Position numbers and translations under genes: made by a program
Shown here: positions 45,627-53,898 of the stretch, in pieces
Numbering within the stretch: position 1 is the first letter of the stretch
Layout of the letters: the number at the start of each line of letters is the position of its first letter
Origin: Rhizophagus clarus
Taxonomy: Eukaryota; Glomeromycota; Glomeromycetes; Glomerales; Glomeraceae
Length of the DNA: 64,000 nt
Assembly (NCBI GenBank): GCA_015698045.1
Contig: BLAL01000304.1
Coordinates: 620,001-684,000 of the forward strand
Reading direction: 5' to 3'
Notes under the pieces: model-generated
Databases searched by the model: none
What the model was told of the DNA's origin: nothing
Seen by the model: the letters and a program-made list of their open reading frames with translations, nothing else

Positions 45627-48600
45627 ATGTCTGACGCTTACCCAGAATATATAGAAGAATTTAGTATAGAGATATCTGATTTTAATCTGATTGGCCCTAC
45701 CGCCCATATACCTTTGCCAGAAACTTTGCCAAAACATAATAATGGAATTATTAATATTCAAAATAAAGATGACTGGTGTTTCGGATGGAGTGTCCTAGGA
45801 GCTTTACATCCAGTTAAAGTTCATCCGGAAAGAAATCCGCATCGGCTATATGGAGATTTTGTGGAGGAGCTTAATATGGACGATATTCCAGTTCCAGTGC
45901 CAATCTCAACACCAGTTTATAAAAAGTTTGAAGAAAATAACCCAGAAATCAGTCTATGTGTCTATGAATGGCACAATCAAAACAAATGTCTTGACTTTCG
46001 CTATATTTCAGAAAGAAGGGGAGATGAATATAAGCAAGTAAATCTTCTAGTAATTACAGAAGATGATAGAAGCCATTACTGTATTATCAAAGATCTGCAC
46101 AAGCTGGTATACAATCATAGTAAGCATAAAGGACGAAAATATCTATGCCGATATTGCCTTCATGTATATTCAGCGGAGAAAGGGTATAAGGAACATTTGC
46201 CGAAATGCAAGGGTTTGAATAATGCTCCTCAACGGCCACAAATGCCAATAAAAAATAAGAGTATCAAAGCTTTTTATAATCATAAATGCATGCAACCAAA
46301 CCCATACCGAATATTCTGGGATTTAGAAAGCTTAACCGAAAATCTAACTCCCGAAGAAAAAACAAAACTAACCCATACTGAAAGAATACAGAGGCATAAG
46401 CCAAGTGGTTATTGCTATGTAGTGGTTCGCATGGATAGTTCACTTAATTATGAGATTGTGAGTCACGATCTATATAGAGGCCCAGATGCCTTGAAAAGAT
46501 TCGTTACAAAAATCGAAGAGGAACTCCTAGCTATCCAAGAAGATTTATCTGCACCGGCTGAAATGATAATGGCACCAGGAGACTTAAAGGCGTATAATGA
46601 AGCGACTGAATGCTGGATTTGCAAGGGACCTTTCTTAAAACCAGCACCAGAGGTAATAAAAAAACTCGAAGAAGCAAAGCATAGATTATTAGAAGTTAAG
46701 GAATGGGAAACATGTATGGAAAAGGAGCATCCTGAAAAGAAAGAGGTGCAGAAAAGATACCGAGAAGCCTTAAGTGCTCTTAATCGAAAAGTAAAAGATC
46801 ATGACCATATAAATGGAAAGTATCGAGGCCCAGCTCATGACTCTTGTAACAAAAAATTGCGAATAGGCTCTTTTGAAACCAAAGTGCCACTTATATGTCA
46901 TAATTTCCGGGGATATGACTCTCATCCGCTTATGAAAGTTGTGAGCAAATTCACAGCTGATAAGCTAAATTGCATCCCAGAAAATATAGGAAAGTACAAA
47001 GCCATGGACGTAGGACAGCTTCGGTTCTTAGATAGCTTTCAGCATATGGGAATGGGACTAGATAAATTAGTAGAATGTCTAGGAGGAAAGCTCGAAAAAT
47101 TCCCTCTAACTGTTAGGTACTTTACAAAGAAAGGCTACTCAATAGATAAGATCAAGCTTCTTTTACGAAAAGGGGTATTCCCATATGACTGGAGCAACTC
47201 ATGGGACAAGTTCGACAAAACAAGCCTCCCACCTAGAAAGGGTTTCTATTCGCTTCTTAGCCAGCAAAATATTAGTAAAGAGGATTATGAACACGCTCAA
47301 AAAGTATGGCAAACATTCGAGATGCAGAGCTTTGGAGACTATCATGATCTTTACCTTGAGACAGACGTACTCTTACTAGCTGATGTATTCATGAACTATA
47401 CCATCATGTGTCTGCATGATGATGGCTTAGATCCCTCTCATTACGTATCTGCACCAGGAATGTTTAATGATTCCTTATACAAAAGTAGTGGAGCTGAACT
47501 TAAGCTAATGATAGATATGGACGAGTACTTGATGGTAGAGAAGGGCATTCGTGGAGGCATGACAATGGCAAGTCACCGTTATGCCCAAGCTAATAATCTG
47601 AAATGTCCAGATTACGATTCTAGCAAGCCGGATTCCTGGATCATGTATGAGGATATGAATGCTTTATATTCAGGTGCAATGACCCAATACATGCCTACAG
47701 AAATATTGGGAAAAGTAAGCTTAGAACAGCTTCCAGACATACAAAGCATTGCACCAGATGCTGAAATAGGATATACATTGGAAGTTGATCTAGAAGCCCC
47801 AGTGCACTTGCATGATTTCTTTTCAGATTATCCTTTAGCACCAGAAAAGCAGATAGTTCCAGAAGAATGGCTTAGCTTGTATAATGAAAGATTAGTGCAA
47901 GATAAAGAAGTTGGGGGCGGAAAATATACAACAGGAGAAAAGCTCGTCCAAACCCTTTATCCCAAAAAAAACTACGTGATCCATTATCGTGCACTCCAGT
48001 TATACATGAAATTGGGGGTGAAAGTTACAAAGATTCACGGTGGATTAAAATTCCGGCAGTCTCCATGGATGAAAGACTATATTGAGGAAAATATTTGTAA
48101 ACGCAAAATAGCTAAGGCCACTGGGGATGAGTTTGGAGTTATGTATTATAAGTTAAAAAATAATGCAGTCTTCGGCAAACAGATGGAGAATGTCCGTAAA
48201 CATATGAGAGTAGAGCTACTTAGAACAGAAGAGGATAAAAAAATTAGGCGTCTAGCAAGTTCACCATTATATGTAGGCTTTAAAGCATTCGAAGGGGGCA
48301 TCACAGCAGTTCACATGTTAAAAGGAACAGTAACTCTAAATAAACCAATTTATGTGGGGCAGGCAATTCTCGACATTAGCAAGGCCATGATGTATAACTT
48401 TTGGTACGGTTACATAAAGCCTCGCTATGGAGATAAGGCCCGTCTACTTTATACAGATACAGACTCACTCATAATGTGGATAGAAACTGAAGACATATAT
48501 AAAGATCGAGCAGAAAGACCAGATATTTTCGATCTTAACTATTCAGGAGACTTATTTCTAATGAAGGATGAGACAAAGGGGAACCCAATAGGCGAATCAA

Positions 48601-49025
48601 TATGTTTAAAGCCAAAAATGTATTCAGTTCTTCCAGCAGGTCATGATCCTAAAACTCCCAATGATCCCGATTCAGAAGACCCTAAAAAGAAGCATGGCAT
48701 CCAGAAGGCAAAGGGTGTTAAGAAATGCGTGGTTAAAAAGGAGCTTCGACATGACAAATTTCTAGAATGTCTCAAGACTAAGAAGCTAACCCGACATGAT
48801 ATGTATGGTCTCCGCAGTCATGATCATCAAATATATCTGGAGAGGGTAAATAAGATAGGACTGAATCCATATGATAACAAGCGCTGGATCTTACTTGATG
48901 GAATTCGAACCCTGCCATATGGACATTGGCGAATTGGATTATATAAACGCCTGATAGCATCTGGATTATCTCCTGAAGAAGCAGAAGAAAGGGCTATAAA
49001 AGTTAAACTTCGTGTCAAGGAATAG
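45627..49025 (+). CDS. protein-primed family B DNA polymerase (Polinton PolB)
   Basis: 1132 codons from ATG 45627, 16 bp inside the TIR border. N-terminal region includes CFGWSVLGALHPV (about 51-63), characteristic of Polinton polymerases, and a zinc finger CRYC..H..C (174-194). Exonuclease motifs: FWDLES (Asp232, Glu234), CHNFRGYD (425-431) and ETDVLLLADVF (579-588). Between them are CWIC (329-332) and DHDHINGKYRGPAHDSCN (391-408), an HNH/endonuclease-VII-like zinc segment often found in this polymerase group. Polymerase motifs: A EDMNALYSGAM (Asp676), B KLKNNAVFGKQ (842-852) and C YTDTDS (942-947). All catalytic residues are present and no frame defect is seen. It would replicate the element from protein-primed ends. 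The terminal protein itself is not identified. Confidence 0.95.
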   Translation: MSDAYPEYIEEFSIEISDFNLIGPTAHIPLPETLPKHNNGIINIQNKDDWCFGWSVLGALHPVKVHPERNPHRLYGDFVEELNMDDIPVPVPISTPVYKKFEENNPEISLCVYEWHNQNKCLDFRYISERRGDEYKQVNLLVITEDDRSHYCIIKDLHKLVYNHSKHKGRKYLCRYCLHVYSAEKGYKEHLPKCKGLNNAPQRPQMPIKNKSIKAFYNHKCMQPNPYRIFWDLESLTENLTPEEKTKLTHTERIQRHKPSGYCYVVVRMDSSLNYEIVSHDLYRGPDALKRFVTKIEEELLAIQEDLSAPAEMIMAPGDLKAYNEATECWICKGPFLKPAPEVIKKLEEAKHRLLEVKEWETCMEKEHPEKKEVQKRYREALSALNRKVKDHDHINGKYRGPAHDSCNKKLRIGSFETKVPLICHNFRGYDSHPLMKVVSKFTADKLNCIPENIGKYKAMDVGQLRFLDSFQHMGMGLDKLVECLGGKLEKFPLTVRYFTKKGYSIDKIKLLLRKGVFPYDWSNSWDKFDKTSLPPRKGFYSLLSQQNISKEDYEHAQKVWQTFEMQSFGDYHDLYLETDVLLLADVFMNYTIMCLHDDGLDPSHYVSAPGMFNDSLYKSSGAELKLMIDMDEYLMVEKGIRGGMTMASHRYAQANNLKCPDYDSSKPDSWIMYEDMNALYSGAMTQYMPTEILGKVSLEQLPDIQSIAPDAEIGYTLEVDLEAPVHLHDFFSDYPLAPEKQIVPEEWLSLYNERLVQDKEVGGGKYTTGEKLVQTLYPKKNYVIHYRALQLYMKLGVKVTKIHGGLKFRQSPWMKDYIEENICKRKIAKATGDEFGVMYYKLKNNAVFGKQMENVRKHMRVELLRTEEDKKIRRLASSPLYVGFKAFEGGITAVHMLKGTVTLNKPIYVGQAILDISKAMMYNFWYGYIKPRYGDKARLLYTDTDSLIMWIETEDIYKDRAERPDIFDLNYSGDLFLMKDETKGNPIGESICLKPKMYSVLPAGHDPKTPNDPDSEDPKKKHGIQKAKGVKKCVVKKELRHDKFLECLKTKKLTRHDMYGLRSHDHQIYLERVNKIGLNPYDNKRWILLDGIRTLPYGHWRIGLYKRLIASGLSPEEAEERAIKVKLRVKE

Positions 49026-49123
49026 ATCCTTTATAATAAATATTTTTTCCAGGTAAAAATTATCAAAGAATATAATTTTATTAATTAAAGTTTTTCTATC
49101 GTTATAGTAGAAACGATACAAAA

Positions 49124-49471
49124 ATGGTCGATCATAAGGATATAGAACTTGCGCAAATAAAAGTCATAAAAACTGCATTGCGAAAAGGCAGAAAATATGA
49201 TAATCTTGCAAAAAATTATGGAGAATATCTAAAAAAACTACGAGCTGAAAAGGATCCGAATAACTATATTAAAACACTTGCAGTAAAGATGTTCCCTAAG
49301 GAAGAAGCATATACTGAAAGGCTAGAAAATTATCGCAAAAGGTATGAAGATAATGATCTATTTACCAGCCTAGAGGAATTATATGAGCTTTATTATCAAA
49401 TAGCTAAGGAGGAGAATCGTGAAAGGTCAGAAGATGAAATAGAGCAGATGCTCAAAGCAATGGCAATCTAG
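49124..49471 (+). CDS. small helical charged protein, element-encoded
   Basis: 115 residues, rich in Lys and Glu, with no Cys. Predicted helices such as DIELAQIKVIKTALRKG and TSLEELYELYYQIAKEE. Lies 99 bp after the polymerase on the same strand. An identical short string (TCATCTTTGGCAA) is repeated just after its stop. Function unknown. Confidence 0.55.
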   Translation: MVDHKDIELAQIKVIKTALRKGRKYDNLAKNYGEYLKKLRAEKDPNNYIKTLAVKMFPKEEAYTERLENYRKRYEDNDLFTSLEELYELYYQIAKEENRERSEDEIEQMLKAMAI

Positions 49472-49565
49472 TCATCTTTGGCAATCTAGTCATCTTTGGC
49501 AAAGCTTTTTACAAAGATATTTTTTCTGGCATGTTAAATATTTGATTATAGAATAAATCACTAAA

Positions 49566-49760
49566 ATGACAACCAGCATAGTCGGATTAGAGGATATTAT
49601 AGATGAAGTAAAAAAGAATATCAAAATGGTATTCCAAAATGAGGTTAGAGCAGAAGATCGTCAAAAAGTTTATATAATTGGACTACAATTAACATTAGAT
49701 AGATTAGCACGAGAGTTAGATTTTGTGCAAAATAATTATCAAGGAAATCTAATAGACTGA
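49566..49760 (+). CDS. small helical protein, element-encoded
   Basis: Sixty-four residues (GLEDIIDEVKKNIKMVF; IGLQLTLDRLARELDFV), amphipathic helices, same strand as the polymerase. Overlaps the 3' end of the minus-strand F-box gene by 22 bp. Function unknown. Confidence 0.45.
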   Translation: MTTSIVGLEDIIDEVKKNIKMVFQNEVRAEDRQKVYIIGLQLTLDRLARELDFVQNNYQGNLID

Positions 49761-50323
49761 AAAGACTTGACTAGCCTATGAAATTCATCATCAACAGTAT
49801 AGTCATAGTCATAGGATTGGAAAACTCTAGCCAGTCTAAGAAATTCATTCCTTAGTTCGTAAAGCGAACAGACATCCTGATAGTACCTGTTTAGTTCATA
49901 GTCCTGTTTTAAATAATATTGCATTTTACGACGTGTAAAATAGACTAAAAATTGTTTTTTATTATGAAGTAGTTGACTTCTACTATAGCGAGAAGAATTT
50001 AAGAAATCTTTATGATCATATAATATAGAAAGCGAAATAGTCCTTGTACTTAATCGATTAAAAATATCACTCCATGTATCACTTACTTTGCAATAGTTAA
50101 CAATTTCAGTAAGACTGAGATCATCATCATAAAGGTAAGAAATAATATTATCACGAATGCTGGGAATACTAATAAATTCAGCTTTCCTTTTTTTCTGAAT
50201 AATAAGCTTAGATACAGCATTCCATTGGTGGTTTACTCTAGCACAACTCCTATAGAGATCTTTCCTACTAAGAAAGGCAAAGATAGCTTCTAGTAATTCG
50301 GGTAAAGCTAGGGTGTTATGCAT
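49739..50323 (-). CDS. F-box protein carried by the element
   Basis: 194 residues. An N-terminal F-box, LPELLEAIFAFLSRKDLYRSC..VNHQWN (about 7-35), would bind Skp1 of an SCF ubiquitin ligase. The rest is Tyr/Arg/Leu-rich without recognised repeats. It diverges from the F-box/LRR gene at 50346 with only 22 bp between the ATGs. F-box genes are hugely expanded in AM fungi, so capture from the host is likely (inference). Its presence between the polymerase and the Gag module means it has travelled as cargo or been recruited by the element. Confidence 0.7.
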   Translation of the reverse strand: MHNTLALPELLEAIFAFLSRKDLYRSCARVNHQWNAVSKLIIQKKRKAEFISIPSIRDNIISYLYDDDLSLTEIVNYCKVSDTWSDIFNRLSTRTISLSILYDHKDFLNSSRYSRSQLLHNKKQFLVYFTRRKMQYYLKQDYELNRYYQDVCSLYELRNEFLRLARVFQSYDYDYTVDDEFHRLVKSFQSIRFP

Positions 50324-50345
50324 ATTTTAAATTAGCATATAATAT

Positions 50346-51050
50346 TTGTTAATTATGACACATTTAAGAGTTATATATTTACCAGAACTATTAAATCATA
50401 TTTTATATTTCCTAGCAATAGATAAATCCCTCTATCCCATTCTATTTGTCTGCCGATTATGGTACAGATGCGGTGTTTCTGTTCTATGGAAACGAGTTGA
50501 GCTAAAGAATAGTAACATACAAAAAATTTTTATGAAAATAATATGTGAGAAGCAGAAGAGTCTCTTTGGGACCAAACCATTTTATTATTTGAATGTAACT
50601 CATTTAGAAATTCCAAGATACTGGCAACTTTCAGATAAAAAAATCAAACATATTACACATCTATTCCCAAATATAATTCATTTAAATTTGAATGATAGTA
50701 TGGGATTCAGTGATAAAACATTAAATCGAATAGCAGAATCATATCCCAATCTGAAGTATCTCAACTTGGGATTTAATTATCGTAGAGTAGATGATACTGG
50801 ATTAATAACTGATAAAGGTCTATATGCAATCGCAAATTCATGCTATAAATTAGAATATCTAGATATTTCTTTCCGTATAGAGTTTTCTGAAGAATCAATT
50901 TGTAATATTATTCATTCCTGCCTAAAACTCCAAGCACTTCATATTCAAGGTTGTAGAATTACTTATAAAACTATCAGAGAAACTAGATTGTATCTTAAAT
51001 TAAAATATTTTGGTATAACTAGAGGTTGGGACCGATCTAATTATTCTTAG
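50346..51050 (+). CDS. F-box/LRR protein carried by the element
   Basis: 234 residues; start at ATG 50346 or 50355. F-box at 10-50 (YLPELLNHILYFLA..LFVCRLWYRC..LWKRVEL). About four leucine-rich repeats of the CC type follow (FPNIIHLNLNDSMGFSDKTL; YPNLKYLNLGFN; CYKLEYLDISF; CLKLQALHIQGC). Typical of fungal Grr1/FBXL-like adaptors and of the lineage's expanded family. Shorter than host relatives (usually 400-600 residues), so perhaps truncated at capture. Divergent partner of the F-box gene on the minus strand. Confidence 0.8.
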   Translation: MLIMTHLRVIYLPELLNHILYFLAIDKSLYPILFVCRLWYRCGVSVLWKRVELKNSNIQKIFMKIICEKQKSLFGTKPFYYLNVTHLEIPRYWQLSDKKIKHITHLFPNIIHLNLNDSMGFSDKTLNRIAESYPNLKYLNLGFNYRRVDDTGLITDKGLYAIANSCYKLEYLDISFRIEFSEESICNIIHSCLKLQALHIQGCRITYKTIRETRLYLKLKYFGITRGWDRSNYS

Positions 51051-51084
51051 TCAAATTATTTAGACTATTTTCCACAGATAAGAA

Positions 51085-51300
51085 ATGGAAAGCAATAAAA
51101 AAGAGAATCCAGAGACGAGCCAGCTTGACTATGATTCCTCATCCCTTATATTCCCTGATCTGACAAAATCAGCACAAGCTCTAATGGATAGCCTGGATAA
51201 ATTGGAAGACATGATAAATTTGATAAAATCTGATTTGAAAAAACCGTTGCCATTAGATGTTTCTGACCTTTTGCAGAGCTTAGACAAGAAAGGGAAATAG
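51085..51300 (+). CDS. small acidic protein, element-encoded
   Basis: Seventy-one residues. A disordered N-terminus is followed by a helix, SAQALMDSLDKLEDMINLI, and KKPLPLDVSDLLQSLDKKG. Thirty-four bp after the F-box/LRR gene. No family recognised. Confidence 0.4.
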   Translation: MESNKKENPETSQLDYDSSSLIFPDLTKSAQALMDSLDKLEDMINLIKSDLKKPLPLDVSDLLQSLDKKGK

Positions 51301-51306
51301 GTTAAA

Positions 51307-51510
51307 TTACTGCGCCATACACGTGACATTGTGAACTCGGTTCACATTCTCCTCCTTATAAATTTCAGGATAATCTTCCGCAATTCTTGGACAAGGAAAG
51401 GCATTTTCTCTGGCATTTTCTTGGTATTTTTTTCCCAGAATATAGGCTTCAGCAATTTTTTTGGCTAATTCTAGACGGAAACTTTTACTAAAAATATATG
51501 GAATACCCAA
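51307..51510 (-). CDS. small ORF, uncertain
   Basis: Sixty-seven codons in the gap before the coiled-coil gene (helix LELAKKIAEAYILGKKY, then AFPCPRIAEDYPEIYKEE). Composition is protein-like. The same DNA carries short repeats CAAACTTCTGGGAA / TAAACTTCCAGGAA, so it could instead be promoter sequence. Confidence 0.3.
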   Translation of the reverse strand: MGIPYIFSKSFRLELAKKIAEAYILGKKYQENARENAFPCPRIAEDYPEIYKEENVNRVHNVTCMAQ

Positions 51511-51601
51511 ACTTCTGGGAAAATATGGAATTTCTAAACTTCCAGGAATAATTTTCTTCCAGGAATTTTCTAAAACTACATATTACTTACCCTATTCGAA
51601 C

Positions 51602-52525
51602 ATGGCAAGCCAACCACATTTTAATGAACACTATAAGAATTTGCTTGACCAATTACCTCAATCCATAAAAAAGGATGCATGGTTACGACTAACAACTCGC
51701 AAAAGTAATCCACTATCGGAGGAACAGGCTAAAGGTATTCGTTTAGATATTGAGGAATTACTTACTAAAGAAGTTGGAAGATACTTTAATAAAAAAAATC
51801 GTCAAAAGCTAAAGATTGAAGCAAATACCACTTCTGATGGTTCTAGTACATTATCTCGGTTAGATGGATTTGAGAAACAGTTAGAAGAGCGTGAACTTCG
51901 TGTACAACAACAGGAAAATAGTATTAAGAAAACTATTGAGACTCAAGTTTCTGAAGAACGCAAACGTTTAAAAGATGAATATGATACTCTTTTAGCTCGA
52001 AAAGTGAGAGAATATAATAACTGTATGGTAGATATGAAGCAGAAATTATATTCACTTAGGTATCAGCTAGAAGAGCAATATAAATCCAGTAAGGCTGACT
52101 TGGAAAAACAATACCAATCTCGTATCTCTGCCTTGGATAAAGCCAATATTGAAAAAGATAAAGAGATTGGCAAGTTATCTGCATTACTATCACGATCTAA
52201 GAATGAAATAAAGGATCTTAAATATATCCTTTCTTCGGTTAAAGATATTATCAAGATATTGGATGATATTATCTATTCTAAAGATCAAACAATTATTGCT
52301 TATAATGATGAAATCCGTTCTATTCATCCTGGCTGTATTGATAGTACTCTAGAGCCAATTAGTTTTTATGAAAAAAATGCCAAAGACTTGTGGAATAGAT
52401 GGCGTGCTAATGCACCGGATAATCCACATATCCGAAAAAAATATTCATTTCGTTCTTCTATTCATACAAAACTTTCTGATCATCTTATTCAAGAACTTCA
52501 AAAGGTTATATCATGCCAAAAATAG
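51602..52525 (+). CDS. coiled-coil protein, element-encoded
   Basis: 307 residues from ATG 51602; an in-frame ATG at 51461 would add a repetitive lead and is less likely. N-terminal HFNEHYKNLLDQLPQSI, then a basic patch (FNKKNRQKLKI), then about 130 residues of heptad-like Gln/Glu/Lys-rich coiled coil (codons 90-215). The C-terminus has AKDLWNRWRANAPDNPH. Ends convergently with the zinc-finger frame of the Gag module, overlapping by 15 bp. A structural or scaffold role is possible. No homologue recognised. Confidence 0.6.
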   Translation: MASQPHFNEHYKNLLDQLPQSIKKDAWLRLTTRKSNPLSEEQAKGIRLDIEELLTKEVGRYFNKKNRQKLKIEANTTSDGSSTLSRLDGFEKQLEERELRVQQQENSIKKTIETQVSEERKRLKDEYDTLLARKVREYNNCMVDMKQKLYSLRYQLEEQYKSSKADLEKQYQSRISALDKANIEKDKEIGKLSALLSRSKNEIKDLKYILSSVKDIIKILDDIIYSKDQTIIAYNDEIRSIHPGCIDSTLEPISFYEKNAKDLWNRWRANAPDNPHIRKKYSFRSSIHTKLSDHLIQELQKVISCQK

Positions 52526-52804
52526 TCGAATAGGCACCATATTTTTTGTCAAACTTTTAGAACTACTTGAAGTATTTGAACTACTTGAAGTACTTGAAGT
52601 ACTTGAAGTACTTGAACCACTTGAACCACTTGAACCACTTGAACTACTTGAACTACTTGAACTACTAGAACTACTTGCTAAACTATTGGAAGAAAAAATA
52701 CATGGAGTTTTATTAGCTAAATGTTGTTCAAGTTTAGATGGATATAAGAATTCCTTACCACATCTTTTACATATACGTTCCTTATTAGATCGTTTGCTAG
52801 CTAG
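52511..52804 (-). CDS. C2H2 finger/Ser-rich frame fused to protease by -1 shift
   Basis: Ninety-seven codons open in the -1 frame at the protease stop. LASKRSNKERI leads to CKRCGKEFLYPSKLEQHLANKTPC (a C2H2/C2HC finger like the one in the 56897-58186 protein). A Ser-rich tail made of 9-bp repeats (SSS/SSG/SST units, 52560-52680) follows, then KNMVPIRLFLA. There is no ATG before the finger, so it can only be made as an extension of the protease frame, or as one ORF if the A-run is misread. The finger suggests nucleic acid binding. Confidence 0.6.
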   Translation of the reverse strand, partial: LASKRSNKERICKRCGKEFLYPSKLEQHLANKTPCIFSSNSLASSSSSSSSSSSSSGSSGSSGSSTSSTSSTSSSSNTSSSSKSLTKNMVPIRLFLA

Positions 52805-53898
52805 TTTTTTTTTACAGATTCTTGCCCCTTCTCTACAGTGAAGATATTACGCTGAGATTTATGAACTGATAGGGGAATGGTAATAGTCTTTCCATTACAT
52901 ATGGCCTTAAATTCTCCTTTTATTAAAGGCTCCCATCCAGCCCGATGTTGCCATGGTGTTCCAAGAATTACTAAAGATTTAGCATTTCCATTCTGGTCCT
53001 TCTCTGCAGGTACAACAGAAAATTCATCCGTGATAGTAGCTGTATTTTCTCCAGAACCAATTGTTATGGGAACATTGTCCATAGTGCCAATAGATACAGA
53101 TTGACTTGCGACTCCATTAAGCCTATGAATTTTCTTCCTATTAATTTTAATACCTAAAAGCTCTTCGACAAGTTCAGCAATATTATCTGAAAATATGGAT
53201 GAATCAGAGCCTGTATCAATCATTGCACAAGGTATAACCAAACCTCCTATTTTACAATAAATAGTCGCAACATCATCGGCATCCTTTATCTGGAGAAAAT
53301 TTATCTCCAAGGGTTTTGGCCAATATATTTGGCTATTTTTTTTTTGAGCTGTAGCATAAGCCTTAATGGCATAATCTAATCGAATGCTCTCTGGTTTAGC
53401 ATAGCTAGAGGATGTAGTATTAATTTCCTTTATTTTAGTAGAATCTGCTATAACCATATCTTCATTTGGGCTGGGAGCATTTGGAACAGATTCATTATTA
53501 TTTTCTGGAACTTGTAAAAGAAGTTTTTGTTCGGTATTTGTGGCTTGTATTAGTGGAAATAAGATATCTTGAAATTTTTTTGTAACATTTTCCCATGCTA
53601 ATTCCCTTCTTTTAACCGTATCATTTGGCATTTCTGTATTCAAGCAATGGTCTTTTATTTTGGGGAATATCATATTAATAAATTTTGAAATTTCTATAAG
53701 AATCTCTCTAGGACAATGAGGGACTAATGATGCTATTGACGATTTTAATGCTATTTGATACATTAGATCTGTAGCTATGGCTATATTACTAGTACGAGAT
53801 TTGGAAGTAGGGGACTTCTTGGTGGTTCCTTCTTTTGATTTGATACTCTTTTTTATAGGTACTCCACTTCGCACCACTTTTTTTTTAAAGCATAGCAA
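52801..53898 (-). CDS. retropepsin-like aspartic protease frame
   Basis: 365 codons. The first ~50 bases overlap the end of Gag in the -1 frame; the true N-terminus comes from frameshifting, and the ATG at 53898 is probably not used. Basic start (KKVVRSGVPIKKS), a linker, then the catalytic loop PCAMIDTGSDSSIF (Asp228) and ILGTPWQHRAGW (311-322), matching the DTG and ILG(x)PW signatures of retrovirus/Ty3-type proteases. The C-terminus (FTVEKGQESVKKN) runs onto the second slip site. It should process the Gag polyprotein. An aspartic protease is not a standard Polinton gene. Confidence 0.85.
   Translation of the reverse strand: MLCFKKKVVRSGVPIKKSIKSKEGTTKKSPTSKSRTSNIAIATDLMYQIALKSSIASLVPHCPREILIEISKFINMIFPKIKDHCLNTEMPNDTVKRRELAWENVTKKFQDILFPLIQATNTEQKLLLQVPENNNESVPNAPSPNEDMVIADSTKIKEINTTSSSYAKPESIRLDYAIKAYATAQKKNSQIYWPKPLEINFLQIKDADDVATIYCKIGGLVIPCAMIDTGSDSSIFSDNIAELVEELLGIKINRKKIHRLNGVASQSVSIGTMDNVPITIGSGENTATITDEFSVVPAEKDQNGNAKSLVILGTPWQHRAGWEPLIKGEFKAICNGKTITIPLSVHKSQRNIFTVEKGQESVKKN
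52804..52810 (-). other. slippery heptamer A AAA AAC, protease/ZnF junction
   Basis: The protease frame ends GTA AAA AAA AAC TAG. A AAA AAC in this register is a canonical -1 slip site, and the -1 frame continues CTA GCT AGC into the zinc finger. The run has nine A. A tenth A would fuse the frames directly. No pseudoknot was evaluated. Confidence 0.55.

Noticed and set aside
52368..52841. Plus-strand 157-codon frame with LLELLELLELLEL repeats
   Set aside because: It is the antisense of the Ser-rich 9-bp repeat and zinc finger on the minus strand; the minus reading has a recognisable finger and links to the protease frame.
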